Assembly (NCBI GenBank): GCA_964406005.1
Contig: CAYOPZ010000046.1
Coordinates: forward strand, 1 to 21,479
Source: CAYOPZ01 sp964406005
GTDB taxonomy: Bacteria > Bacteroidota > Bacteroidia > Bacteroidales > SM23-62
Direction: 5' to 3'
Length of the DNA: 21,479 nucleotides
Part shown: positions 5,996-14,452 of the stretch, one piece after another
How positions within the stretch are numbered: the stretch's first letter is position 1
How the letters are laid out: the number at the start of each line of letters is the position of its first letter
Notes under the pieces: generated by a model
What the model was told of the DNA's origin: nothing
The model's input: the letters and a program-made list of their open reading frames with translations, nothing else
Databases searched by the model: none
Translations under genes and position numbers: made by a program

Positions 5996-8863
5996 GTGGC
6001 GGGATCTGAAGACCATAGAGAATTTTCCGAGGACGACAGGTTTATAAGGGTCCTCGGGGCAAGGGTCCACAACCTGAAGAACATCGATGTGGAGATACCC
6101 CGCAACCGGCTTACCGTCATTACGGGACTGAGCGGGAGCGGGAAATCTTCCCTTGCCTTTGATACGATATATGCCGAAGGGCAACGCAGGTATATGGAAA
6201 CCATGTCGGCCTATGCCCGGCAGTTTCTTGGAAGCATGGAAAAGCCCGATGTGGATAAGATCACGGGGCTGAGCCCGGTCATTTCCATTGAGCAGAAATC
6301 CACCTCCCGCAACCCCCGTTCCACCGTGGGAACCATTACAGAAATTTACGATTTCCTGAGACTGCTTTATGCAAGGGCGGCAGAGGCATTTTCATATGTT
6401 TCGGGCGAAAAGATGGTCAGATATACCGACGACCAGATACTCAGGCTCATCCGGTCGGGCTATGCAGGACGGAAGATCATGATTCTGTCTCCCATGGTAA
6501 AGGGGCGAAAGGGTCATTACCGTGAGCTGTTCGAGCAGATGGTGCGAAAGGGTTTTCTCTATGCCAGAATCGACGGTGAGGTCAGGGAACTGATACACGG
6601 ACTTCGGGTCGATCGCTACAAAAACCATGACATTGAAGTGGTCATTGATAAAATGGTGGCCGGCGAAGATGACAGACGCCTGAAAGACTCTCTGAAAACC
6701 GCCATGGACCAGGGGAAGGGGGTCATAATGGTCTGGGATGAGGAAAACAAAAAGGCAAAATTCTACAGCCGGCAGCTGATGTGCCCGGTCAGCGGAATAT
6801 CATACAATGAACCCGCACCTCACAGTTTCTCATTTAACTCGCCCCACGGCGCCTGTCCGAAATGCAACGGACTGGGGTACATCAATGAAGTGGATGTGAA
6901 AAAGATCATCCCGGATCCTTCGAAGAGCATCAGATCAGGCGGGATAGAACCCCTGGGTCCATACCGCAATGCCTTGATATTCTGGCAGCTTGAGGCCATC
7001 GGCAACAAATATGGCTTTGCCCTTGACCGGCCCATCAAAGAGATACCGGATGAAGCGTTCGAGAAGATACTATACGGATCGGACGAATCGTTCAAGTTAC
7101 AGAACACGCCGCTGGGCACTTCTGCCAATTACTTTCTCAGTTTCGACGGCATTGTAAACCATATCCATTCGAACCTGAATTATGAAAACGGGAAACGGAA
7201 AGCACGGCCGCAGGCAGACCAGTACATCCGTCAAATAACCTGCCCCCTCTGCAAGGGAGCCAGACTGAATACCGAATCGCTGCATTTCAAACTGGACGGG
7301 AAAAATATCGCGGAACTCGCGTCCATGGACATCATTGAACTCTCACAATGGTTCGAGGACATCGGGCAGAGACTCAATAAACGGCAGATGGAAATTGCCA
7401 GGGACATCCTGAAGGAGCTGAAGGGAAGGATAAGGTTCTTACTGGACGTGGGCCTTGAGTACCTTTCCCTCAACCGCAGTTCCAGGAGTTTGTCGGGGGG
7501 TGAGAGCCAGCGCATCCGCCTGGCGACACAGATCGGTTCCCGGCTGGTGAATGTTCTGTATATACTGGATGAACCGAGTATCGGGCTGCACCAGAAAGAC
7601 AACCTCAGGCTGATCAGGGCCCTGAAAGAGCTCCGTGATTCGGGCAATTCCGTCATCGTGGTGGAGCACGACAGGGAAATGATCCTTTCCGCGGATCATG
7701 TTCTGGATCTGGGACCGGGTGCGGGAAGGCACGGAGGCGAAGTGGTTGCAAGCGGTCCTGCCGGCAGGTTCAGGAGAAGGAGAACCCTTACCACCGAATA
7801 CCTGAACGGAAGCAGGGTCATACCGGTTCCCCCCAGCAGGAGGAACGGGAACGGAAACAAGCTGATACTGACAGGTGCAAGAGGCAACAACCTCAAAAAC
7901 ATATCGGTGCAGTTCCCTCTCGGAATATTCATTTGTGTCACAGGTGTTTCCGGCAGCGGCAAATCTTCCCTGGTAAATGAAACCCTGCATCCGATACTGA
8001 GCCGGCGTTTTTACCGCTCGATGAAGGATCCGCTTGCCTTTGACAGCATCCGGGGGGTTGAATCCGTCGATAAGATCATTGAAGTAAACCAGACCCCCCT
8101 GGGCCGGACCCCGAGATCGAATCCGGCCACCTACACAGGCGTATTCTCAGATATCAGGAAGCTTTTTGAACAGACCCCTGAAGCAAAGATACGGGGCTTC
8201 AAAGCCGGGCGGTTCTCCTTCAATGTTGCCGGGGGGCGTTGTGACACCTGCAAGGGAGCGGGCGTACAGACCATAGAAATGAACTTCCTGCCGGATGTTT
8301 ATGTCCGGTGCAAAGACTGCAACGGGCGCCGGTACAACAGGGAAACCCTTGAAGTGAAATACAAGGGGCATACCATCAGTGAAGTTCTTGATTTTACGAT
8401 AGATAAAGCCGTCAATTTTTTTCAGCACATTCCCCAGGTCGCCGGCAAGCTGAAAACCCTGCAGGATGTCGGGCTGGGGTATATCACCCTCGGGCAGCCT
8501 TCCACCACCCTTTCCGGGGGAGAATCGCAAAGGGTCAAGCTGGCTGCCGAGCTGGGACGGAAAGATACCGGGAAGACCCTCTATATACTGGATGAACCTA
8601 CGACCGGCCTTCATTTCGATGACATCCGTATCCTTCTGGAGGTGCTTAATAAACTGGTAGACCGCGGCAACACGGTCATTGTTATCGAGCATAATATGGA
8701 TGTGATAAAGGTTGCGGATTTCATCATCGATCTCGGGCCGGAGGGCGGATTCCGTGGGGGCGAAGTCATGTGCCAGGGGACACCGGAGGAAATTACCCGG
8801 TGCCAGAGCAGCTATACGGCCGGATTCCTGCAGAAAGAACTGCAACGGACAGCTGAATGCTGA
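5996..8863 (+). CDS. uvrA: excinuclease ABC subunit A
   Basis: UvrA is the damage-recognition ATPase of nucleotide excision repair. It dimerises and loads UvrB on lesions. The 955-residue length fits. The first ABC half has Walker A GLSGSGKSS (44-52) and signature LSGGESQR (about 499-506) with ILDEPSIGLH. The second has GVSGSGKSS (about 650-658), LSGGESQR (about 839) and ILDEPTTGLH. Zinc module 2 is intact (Cys749, Cys752, Cys772, Cys775). In zinc module 1 the first pair reads CPVS (Cys263, Ser266), while the second pair CPKC (287, 290) is intact, so one usual ligand is missing. GTG at 5996 is the only reasonable start: the conserved FIRVLGARVHNLKNI begins at residue 16, and no in-frame ATG lies nearby. 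Confidence 0.96.
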   Translation: MAGSEDHREFSEDDRFIRVLGARVHNLKNIDVEIPRNRLTVITGLSGSGKSSLAFDTIYAEGQRRYMETMSAYARQFLGSMEKPDVDKITGLSPVISIEQKSTSRNPRSTVGTITEIYDFLRLLYARAAEAFSYVSGEKMVRYTDDQILRLIRSGYAGRKIMILSPMVKGRKGHYRELFEQMVRKGFLYARIDGEVRELIHGLRVDRYKNHDIEVVIDKMVAGEDDRRLKDSLKTAMDQGKGVIMVWDEENKKAKFYSRQLMCPVSGISYNEPAPHSFSFNSPHGACPKCNGLGYINEVDVKKIIPDPSKSIRSGGIEPLGPYRNALIFWQLEAIGNKYGFALDRPIKEIPDEAFEKILYGSDESFKLQNTPLGTSANYFLSFDGIVNHIHSNLNYENGKRKARPQADQYIRQITCPLCKGARLNTESLHFKLDGKNIAELASMDIIELSQWFEDIGQRLNKRQMEIARDILKELKGRIRFLLDVGLEYLSLNRSSRSLSGGESQRIRLATQIGSRLVNVLYILDEPSIGLHQKDNLRLIRALKELRDSGNSVIVVEHDREMILSADHVLDLGPGAGRHGGEVVASGPAGRFRRRRTLTTEYLNGSRVIPVPPSRRNGNGNKLILTGARGNNLKNISVQFPLGIFICVTGVSGSGKSSLVNETLHPILSRRFYRSMKDPLAFDSIRGVESVDKIIEVNQTPLGRTPRSNPATYTGVFSDIRKLFEQTPEAKIRGFKAGRFSFNVAGGRCDTCKGAGVQTIEMNFLPDVYVRCKDCNGRRYNRETLEVKYKGHTISEVLDFTIDKAVNFFQHIPQVAGKLKTLQDVGLGYITLGQPSTTLSGGESQRVKLAAELGRKDTGKTLYILDEPTTGLHFDDIRILLEVLNKLVDRGNTVIVIEHNMDVIKVADFIIDLGPEGGFRGGEVMCQGTPEEITRCQSSYTAGFLQKELQRTAEC

Positions 8864-8991
8864 GAATTCTACAGTACACGTACTTTTTTCACAGGTTTTT
8901 TCCTATCTTGAGGTTTCCCGCATGCCTGCCTCACCCGGGGCGAACGGTCAGGCAGGACATATCGGCAGGGTTCATTAAGTAATTGTTGCAT

Positions 8992-9702
8992 ATGAGTTCA
9001 AGCGAAGAAAAAATCCGGCAGGCCTTTAAGGAAAAAAACTGGAACGAGATCCAGGCAGCCGATTCCTGGAAGATCTTCAAGATCATGTCAGAGTTCGTGG
9101 AAGGTTTTGAGAAGCTGGCCCGGATCGGTCCGTGCGTTTCCATTTTCGGGTCCGCACGTACAGGTCCCGACAACAAGTATTTCAAGATGAGCGAGGAAAT
9201 CGCATTCCTGCTTACACAGCGTGGTTACGGGGTGATCACCGGGGGCGGGCCCGGCATTATGGAGGCTGCAAACATGGGGGCGAAACGGGGAGGGGGAAAA
9301 TCCGTGGGGATCAATATAGCCCTTCCTTTTGAACAGGATGCCAACCTGTTCATAGATGCCGACAAGCTGATCACCTTCGACCATTTTTTTGTCAGGAAGG
9401 TGATGTTCATGAAATATGCCCAGGGATTTATCGTCCTGCCGGGCGGCTTTGGCACTTTTGACGAACTGTTTGAGGCCATTACCCTGATCCAGACCGGGAA
9501 GATAGGACGTTTTCCCATTGTCCTTGTCGGCAGGTCGTACTGGGAGGGCCTGATGGACTGGGTCAGGGAAGTCATGCTGGAAAGGGAATCCAATATCAGT
9601 CCCAGGGACCTGGAGATTTTTACCATTGTTGACAAAGCGAAAGATGCGGTCGATCAGATAGACAATTTCTATTCTCAATATTTATTAAGTCCGAATTTTT
9701 AG
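8992..9702 (+). CDS. LOG-family (TIGR00730) Rossmann-fold protein
   Basis: The 236-residue protein carries the two family signatures: GGGPGIMEAANMGAKRGGG and LPGGFGTFDELFEAI. Members studied elsewhere hydrolyse nucleoside 5'-monophosphates such as cytokinin ribotides or AMP to base and ribose 5-phosphate. They were earlier labelled lysine decarboxylases without good reason. The bacterial role is not settled, and purine salvage is a reasonable guess. The ATG at 8992 is preferred over the TTG codons at 8983 and 8986. The 128-base gap after uvrA contains a weak promoter-like TATCTTGA and a 7-bp inverted repeat (8925-8931 with 8950-8956) but no clear terminator. Confidence 0.85.
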   Translation: MSSSEEKIRQAFKEKNWNEIQAADSWKIFKIMSEFVEGFEKLARIGPCVSIFGSARTGPDNKYFKMSEEIAFLLTQRGYGVITGGGPGIMEAANMGAKRGGGKSVGINIALPFEQDANLFIDADKLITFDHFFVRKVMFMKYAQGFIVLPGGFGTFDELFEAITLIQTGKIGRFPIVLVGRSYWEGLMDWVREVMLERESNISPRDLEIFTIVDKAKDAVDQIDNFYSQYLLSPNF

Positions 9703-9746
9703 ACGTTCCGGGGGATTCTCAGTATATATTGCCGTCAAACAGCCGC

Positions 9747-9769
9747 TTAACAGGATATTTGCCTGTTAA
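9747..9769. promoter_or_regulatory. 8-bp inverted repeat just upstream of a promoter box
   Basis: TTAACAGG and CCTGTTAA are perfect inverted copies separated by seven bases (ATATTTG). The repeat lies four bases upstream of the -7 box at 9774, where a regulator would contact polymerase. Because a T-rich stretch (TTTATATTTTT) follows, it could also be a weak terminator for the LOG-family gene that ends at 9702. Confidence 0.45.
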
Positions 9770-9773
9770 TTTA

Positions 9774-9781
9774 TATTTTTG
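9774..9781 (+). promoter_or_regulatory. -7 promoter box for the envelope operon
   Basis: TATTTTTG matches TAnnTTTG exactly. Transcription would start near 9788 and give a leader of about 50 bases that contains the inverted repeat at 9806-9824. Confidence 0.5.
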
Positions 9782-9805
9782 AATTGTTACGAAATATTTA
9801 TGATA

Positions 9806-9824
9806 TTTACATTCTTAATGTAAA
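9806..9824. promoter_or_regulatory. 8-bp inverted repeat in the leader of the envelope operon
   Basis: TTTACATT and AATGTAAA are perfect inverted copies around CTT, ending 14 bases before the ATG at 9839. As DNA this looks like a dimer-binding operator. As RNA it would form an AT-rich hairpin near the ribosome landing region. The half-site AATGTAAAAT also occurs upstream of bcp at 18074-18083. Confidence 0.4.
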
Positions 9825-9838
9825 ATATTGATAATCTT

Positions 9839-11203
9839 ATGATTAAATCTTTTACCGCCGCAGGTTTGTTTCTCATGGTGTCGATCGTTGCATCCGCACA
9901 GGATGGGATCAACGTGAGGATGACGGTCCCATCCATCGTGGAAGCCGGCCGGGAATTCCCGGTCTCTATCGCTGTAGATAAGGGAAGGCTGGAGGAATTT
10001 TCAAGGTTCCAGCAGGAACTCCCGGAAGGGCTGACAGCCGTGCAGGACAATTCCGGAACCGCAGACTATAGTTTCGACAACCAGAGAGTACGGTTCATAT
10101 GGCTTAAGTTGCCCCCGGACCCCAGCATTAACCTGACATACAAGGTCAGGGTGAATGAACGTCTCAAAGGTACATTTACCCTGGGCGGGGAGTTCTCGTA
10201 TGTGGAGGGAAATGAAAGAAAATCGGTCAGCCTGGCAGAGGAAGTCATCAATATCACTCCGTCTCCTGATGTACTGGCTGAAGATCAAATAGATATTGCA
10301 TCGTTTGCCAGTGTGATGGCCGCAGAGAGGGCGGCCATGAGTTCTGCTGCAGATGTAACCTGCATACGGCAGACGCCCTATCTGTCGAGAACGGGCAATG
10401 ATTTCTTTGTGAACCTGCTGGTTTATAAGAAGGACCTGAATAAGTATGCCAAGATAGAAGAGACGATTCCTCCTGGATTTGAAGCCAGGAGCATGGAATC
10501 AAGAGAAGGGCTGTTCACTTTCAGGGACGGAATCGCCAAGTTTGTCTGGATGAACCTGCCCGAAATTCCCGGCTTCATCATTACATACCGTCTGGTGCCT
10601 ACCGGCGGGCAGACCCTCGAAGGTCCGGACATCCGGGGGATACTGTCATATATTGTGGAGGGCAGGAATATGGAAGTTGAAATTCAGCAGATGGACATAG
10701 ACCTGTCTGCAGTGACGGACCAGGATGTGGAGGCAATTGTGGCCGCCATAGAAGCGGGGGAAGCCGTTCCGGCCCCTCAGCCGCCGCTGTCAGTGACAGG
10801 GGAGAATCAACCTGCCCCTGCGGCCGGAACCGGGGAAACATCCATGCCTGCGGAACGGGAAGCGGAACCCGCCACGGTGGTGAGTGCTTCTTCGAGGATT
10901 CCCTCGTCTCAGCTTCTGGCAGTGCAGGACGGTCTGTATTTCAGGGTTCAGCTTGCCGCCACGCACCGTTTCCGGGATGCGAATATAACCTATGCGGCAT
11001 ACAATCTTTCCCGTCCGGTTAAGGTTGAAATGGTGGAAGGCTGGTACAAATATACTGCAGGTTCATTCGGATCATACCAGCAGGCCCGTGATTTCAGGAA
11101 TTCGGTAACCGCCAGGGGCATTGACGGGGCATTCATTGTTGCCTACCGAAACGGGCGCAGGATAGCCATTACGGATGCACTCCCGGCTGCGGAAGGAAAT
11201 TAA
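9839..11203 (+). CDS. secreted protein with duplicated N-terminal domain and C-terminal SPOR-like domain
   Basis: The 454-residue protein starts with a signal peptide (about 1-20, ending VASAQ), so it is exported. Two related beta-rich units follow. Unit one (about 22-140) contains FQQELPEGL, VRFIWLKLPP, INLTYKVRVN and GEFSYVEGNERKSV. Unit two (about 175-295) repeats the pattern with IEETIPPGF, AKFVWMNLPE, FIITYRLVPT and GILSYIVEGRNMEV. A Pro/Ala/Glu-rich linker leads to a SPOR-like domain (about 365-445: YFRVQLAA, GWYKYTAGSF, FIVAYRNGRRI), a fold that can bind denuded peptidoglycan. It is cotranscribed with the next gene, 14 bases away. I do not recognise a named family for the duplicated unit. 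A role linking envelope proteins to the cell wall is inference. Confidence 0.7.
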   Translation: MIKSFTAAGLFLMVSIVASAQDGINVRMTVPSIVEAGREFPVSIAVDKGRLEEFSRFQQELPEGLTAVQDNSGTADYSFDNQRVRFIWLKLPPDPSINLTYKVRVNERLKGTFTLGGEFSYVEGNERKSVSLAEEVINITPSPDVLAEDQIDIASFASVMAAERAAMSSAADVTCIRQTPYLSRTGNDFFVNLLVYKKDLNKYAKIEETIPPGFEARSMESREGLFTFRDGIAKFVWMNLPEIPGFIITYRLVPTGGQTLEGPDIRGILSYIVEGRNMEVEIQQMDIDLSAVTDQDVEAIVAAIEAGEAVPAPQPPLSVTGENQPAPAAGTGETSMPAEREAEPATVVSASSRIPSSQLLAVQDGLYFRVQLAATHRFRDANITYAAYNLSRPVKVEMVEGWYKYTAGSFGSYQQARDFRNSVTARGIDGAFIVAYRNGRRIAITDALPAAEGN

Positions 11204-11217
11204 CGGATATACCGACC

Positions 11218-12579
11218 ATGAGGTCCGGCTTTGGCATAGCGGCTTTACTTATACTGGCAGCAGTGCTGCCGACAGGAAAGCTGTGTGCACAGGAAATTGA
11301 TTACGATTCCCTGCTGACCCGCAGGATCGAAGTGGAAAATCCGACCTATATGCCTGTGATCGGATTCGGCGCGGGGACCACGCATTTCTTCGGTGATGTG
11401 AAGAACAGCTTTCCCACCCCCATGACAGGTAAATACGGACTGAGGGTGAATGTCTCCAGTCCGCCGTTCGATAAGAAGAGGACTTTTCTCGTAAATTTTT
11501 TCCTGACGCTTGGCGAGGTCACAGGGAATGAACGCTCCGTCACCAACCTGGAACGCAACCTGAATTTCAAATCGGACCTTACAGTCTTCGGCGTCAATCT
11601 CGAATACAATTTCGGACATTTTTTCAAGAATGAGAACCGTATTATAAGCCCTTTCCTGTCGGTGGGTTTCGCCCCTTTCCTGTTCAGCCCAAAAGGGGAT
11701 CTGTCAAGAGGCGGCGTTCCTTATCATTACTGGTCTGACGGGACGATACGGAACCTCGCCGAAGATGCAGGGAACGTGCTTGATAACGAGGTGCTGTCGA
11801 GGGACTGGATCTATGAAACGGACCTGCGTGACGCAGACCTTTACGGGCTGGGCAATTATTCCCAGTTCAGTTTTTTATTGCCTTTTGACGCCGGACTGGA
11901 TTTCAACGTCACGGACAGGATGAAGATGAGGCTGGGAACCACCTTTTTCATGACCTTCACAGACAATATAGACAATGTGAGCCGGGAAGGAACGGGGATT
12001 ACGGGAAACGCCGGGAATGACAATTTTGCGCTGACCTATGTAAGCCTGCATCTCGATCTGTTTTCCGAACCGGATGTGATCACCGAGGAACTGTTGTTCG
12101 CCGAACTCGATGATTTTGATTACACCATGCTGGAGGATGAGGACGACGACGGTATTCTGGATGCGGTGGACGAATGTCTCGGCACACCCTATGGTGTTGA
12201 AGTGGATACATCGGGATGCCCCCTGGACGGAGACCTGGATGGCGTTCCCGATTACCTTGACAATGAGAAGGATTCTCCGCACGGGGCTTTTGTGGACGAA
12301 GAGGGGGTAAGTCTGAACGAAGATGATCTTATAGCCCTCCTGGGTCCCAGGGAAGCTGTCCCCCGGAGCGAGGTTGACCTGTATTTTTCACCCGGGGAAG
12401 CGCGTCCGAGGATGACCCTTGATGAAATGCCGGAAAAATTCCATGTCCTTGACACGGACGGGAATCATTACCTTGATTTCGACGAGTTGCTGCTTGCCAT
12501 AGATGACTTCTTCGATTTTAAATCCTTCATGGAAACCGATGAAGTGTATGATGTGATCAATTTCTTTTTTGCGCAATAA
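11218..12579 (+). CDS. outer-membrane barrel protein with TSP3-type calcium repeats and an EF-hand
   Basis: The 453-residue protein has a signal peptide (about 1-24, ending LCAQE). Residues about 35-295 show repeated amphipathic strands and loops (VIGFGAGTTHFFGDV, LTVFGVNLEYNFGHFF, FLLPFDAGLDFNV) like an outer-membrane barrel. An acidic stretch then carries thrombospondin type 3-like repeats (about 305-370: DEDDDGILDAVDEC, DGDLDGVPDYLDN). Near the C terminus there is a canonical EF-hand loop at residues 412-423, DTDGNHYLDFDE, with ligands at positions 1, 3, 5, 7, 9 and 12. In related Bacteroidota proteins such TSP3 repeats usually precede an OmpA peptidoglycan-binding domain. That domain is absent here. 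The SPOR-like protein made from the upstream gene could supply the wall contact. It ends three bases before the convergent smpB stop. Confidence 0.75.
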   Translation: MRSGFGIAALLILAAVLPTGKLCAQEIDYDSLLTRRIEVENPTYMPVIGFGAGTTHFFGDVKNSFPTPMTGKYGLRVNVSSPPFDKKRTFLVNFFLTLGEVTGNERSVTNLERNLNFKSDLTVFGVNLEYNFGHFFKNENRIISPFLSVGFAPFLFSPKGDLSRGGVPYHYWSDGTIRNLAEDAGNVLDNEVLSRDWIYETDLRDADLYGLGNYSQFSFLLPFDAGLDFNVTDRMKMRLGTTFFMTFTDNIDNVSREGTGITGNAGNDNFALTYVSLHLDLFSEPDVITEELLFAELDDFDYTMLEDEDDDGILDAVDECLGTPYGVEVDTSGCPLDGDLDGVPDYLDNEKDSPHGAFVDEEGVSLNEDDLIALLGPREAVPRSEVDLYFSPGEARPRMTLDEMPEKFHVLDTDGNHYLDFDELLLAIDDFFDFKSFMETDEVYDVINFFFAQ

Positions 12580-12582
12580 GGC

Positions 12583-13035
12583 CTACCGGAGTTTTCCCAG
12601 TCTTTCCATATCCCTTTTCAGGTCTTTCTGCTTGATGGCTTCCCGTTTATCGTATTGCTTCCGGCCCCTGGCCAGTCCTATTTCCAGTTTTGCATAACCG
12701 GAATCGGCGATGAAAATGCGAAGCGCGATTATGGTAAATCCCTTTTCCCTCGTACGTTTCTCAAGCCTGTTCAGTTCCTTCCTGTTCAACAGTAATTTAC
12801 GGTCACGGTAGGGTTCATGGTTATTGTAACCGCCCTGGCCGTACTCAGAGATCCTGACGCCCTTCAGCCAGAGTTCGTTGCCTGTAAAATAGCAATAGGA
12901 ATCCGCAAGGCTGACCCTGCCCTGGCGGATGGATTTGATTTCCGTACCCGTCAGCTGTACACCTGCAACCAGTTTTTCAACGATCTCGTAATCGAAATAG
13001 GCCTTCTTGTTTTTTATGTTTATATTGTTTTTCAC
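12583..13035 (-). CDS. smpB: SsrA-binding protein SmpB
   Basis: SmpB binds tmRNA and brings it to stalled ribosomes for trans-translation. The 150-residue protein shows the family order: KKAYFDYEIVEKLVAGVQL, TGTEIKSIRQGRVSLADSYC, ELWLKGVRISEY, NHEPYRDRKLLLNRKE, then GLARGRKQYDKREAIKQKD and a basic tail that occupies the mRNA channel. The start codon lies 36 bases from the divergent miaA start, and a -7 box on the same strand sits at 13055-13062. The matching ssrA gene is not in the window. Confidence 0.95.
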   Translation of the reverse strand: MKNNINIKNKKAYFDYEIVEKLVAGVQLTGTEIKSIRQGRVSLADSYCYFTGNELWLKGVRISEYGQGGYNNHEPYRDRKLLLNRKELNRLEKRTREKGFTIIALRIFIADSGYAKLEIGLARGRKQYDKREAIKQKDLKRDMERLGKLR

Positions 13036-13054
13036 CGCAATCTGATACCGGATG

Positions 13055-13062
13055 CAAATTTA
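13055..13062 (-). promoter_or_regulatory. -7 promoter box for smpB
   Basis: The plus strand reads CAAATTTA, so the minus strand reads TAAATTTG, a perfect TAnnTTTG match. It would start transcription near 13049, only about 14 bases before the smpB ATG. It lies directly in front of the divergent miaA start (13072). Confidence 0.5.
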
Positions 13063-13071
13063 CAATAATTC

Positions 13072-13995
13072 ATGTACAACCTGGTAACCGTTCTGGGGCA
13101 TACGGCCGGGGGCAAAACACGGTTTGCCTCCTGCCTGGCCGACAGGATAGGCGGGGAAATTATCAGCGCCGATTCAAGGCAGGTCTACCGCCGCATGAAC
13201 CTGGGCACGGGGAAGGATTATAACGACTATGTGGTGGGAGGCAGGAAGGTGGCATATCACCTGGTTGATATTCTCGACCCGGGATATGAGTACAATGTTT
13301 ACGAATACCAGAGGGATTTCCTTGATCTGTACAGGGCTGTTCGAAACCGGCAAAAGATGCCTGTCCTCTGCGGCGGAAGCGGATTGTATATTGAAGCTGT
13401 CCTGCGGGGCTACAGGCTGATCCGGGTCCCCGTGAACAGGCTGCTGAGGTCCGGGCTTGAAAAAAAAAGCATGGATGAACTGGTCTCGCAGCTGTCGTCC
13501 TTTAAGAAGCTGCACAATAAAACCGATACGGAAGACCGGAACAGGCTTATCCGTGCCCTTGAGATCGAGTTCTATTACCGGGACCATCCGGGTCTCGATG
13601 AGGAATATCCCGATCTGAAGCCATTGATCCTGGGAATCAGTTTCGACCGGCTTTCCAGGAGGAATATGATCGCCCGGAGGCTGCACGAAAGGTTGCAGGC
13701 CGGAATGATAGAAGAAGTGAAAGGTTTGCTGGCGGAAGGCATTCCCGCCGGGAAATTGATTTGCTACGGTCTGGAATACAAGTACATTACGGAACATTTA
13801 ACGGGTAAGACCGGCCTTGAGGAAATGACCCGGCAGCTTGAAACGGCCATACACAGGTTTGCCAAAAGGCAGATGACATGGTTCCGGAGGATGGAACGAA
13901 GCGGCATGCGGATACACTGGCTGAACGGGGATATGCCCCTGGAAGAAAAACTTGAAATTGCAGTATCCCTGCTGGATGCCGGCCGGGGAGATTAG
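13072..13995 (+). CDS. miaA: tRNA dimethylallyltransferase
   Basis: MiaA transfers a dimethylallyl group to N6 of A37 in tRNAs that read UNN codons. The 307-residue protein has the P-loop GHTAGGKT (residues 8-15, where GPTASGKT is usual), GGEIISADSRQVYRRMNLGT with the catalytic Asp, the HLVDILDP motif, a CGGSGLYIEAVL motif, and the C-terminal RFAKRQMTWFRR. The GTGKDYNDY stretch and divergent P-loop suggest it is one of the two MiaA paralogues that many Bacteroidota carry; the other would lie elsewhere. The stop overlaps the convergent small membrane protein gene by four bases. Confidence 0.88.
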   Translation: MYNLVTVLGHTAGGKTRFASCLADRIGGEIISADSRQVYRRMNLGTGKDYNDYVVGGRKVAYHLVDILDPGYEYNVYEYQRDFLDLYRAVRNRQKMPVLCGGSGLYIEAVLRGYRLIRVPVNRLLRSGLEKKSMDELVSQLSSFKKLHNKTDTEDRNRLIRALEIEFYYRDHPGLDEEYPDLKPLILGISFDRLSRRNMIARRLHERLQAGMIEEVKGLLAEGIPAGKLICYGLEYKYITEHLTGKTGLEEMTRQLETAIHRFAKRQMTWFRRMERSGMRIHWLNGDMPLEEKLEIAVSLLDAGRGD

Positions 13996-14408
13996 AAATT
14001 CCACCGCACCTGGCTCATCATATACACCAGGGCAAGGATGATCAGGAGATTCAGGAAGCTGACAAGGTAATTGTACACGCTCCGGTTCTTCTTGAACCTC
14101 CGCCTGATCATGATCCCGATGTTCGGGACAAAGAATGAAACCAGCACGATGGCATAATAGACGGCCGAAGCGCCGTTCTCCATGTTTTCTTCCGTGCTGA
14201 CCTCGTTGTCTGCAAAGAAGAGAACAAGGTATACGAAACCCAGGAAGAAAGCCAGGTATACAAGATATGACAGCTTCAGGGTGATGGTCGATATTTTCCT
14301 TTTACGATGCAGTCTGAACGGCTTCAGAATGATGATCGCAATGATGTACACGAAAAGGAATGTGGCAATGAATATGAAATGAAGCAGGAACTGGAAGAAA
14401 TTATTCAT
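13992..14408 (-). CDS. small multi-pass membrane protein of unknown function
   Basis: The 138-residue protein has four clear hydrophobic segments at about 5-28, 43-66, 82-101 and 114-132, with basic connecting loops (KPFRLHRKRK between the first two, IRRRFKKNRS between the last two). It is therefore an inner-membrane protein. I do not recognise the family, and no catalytic motif is visible. It follows the S9 peptidase gene on the same strand after 44 bases with no promoter box between, so it is likely the last gene of the bcp-recA-peptidase unit. Its 3' end overlaps miaA by four bases. Confidence 0.65.
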   Translation of the reverse strand: MNNFFQFLLHFIFIATFLFVYIIAIIILKPFRLHRKRKISTITLKLSYLVYLAFFLGFVYLVLFFADNEVSTEENMENGASAVYYAIVLVSFFVPNIGIMIRRRFKKNRSVYNYLVSFLNLLIILALVYMMSQVRWNF

Positions 14409-14452
14409 ACCTGTGCCGATTGATATCCACTAATTTAATAATATTTCGCAAA

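Noticed and set aside
8147..8845. 232-codon open frame on the minus strand
   Set aside because: It is antisense to the second ABC half of uvrA and resembles nothing. The sense strand is clearly coding.
8925..8956. 7-bp inverted repeat after uvrA as a terminator
   Set aside because: CCTGCCT and AGGCAGG are 18 bases apart and no T-run follows. It may be a chance or a short genomic repeat.
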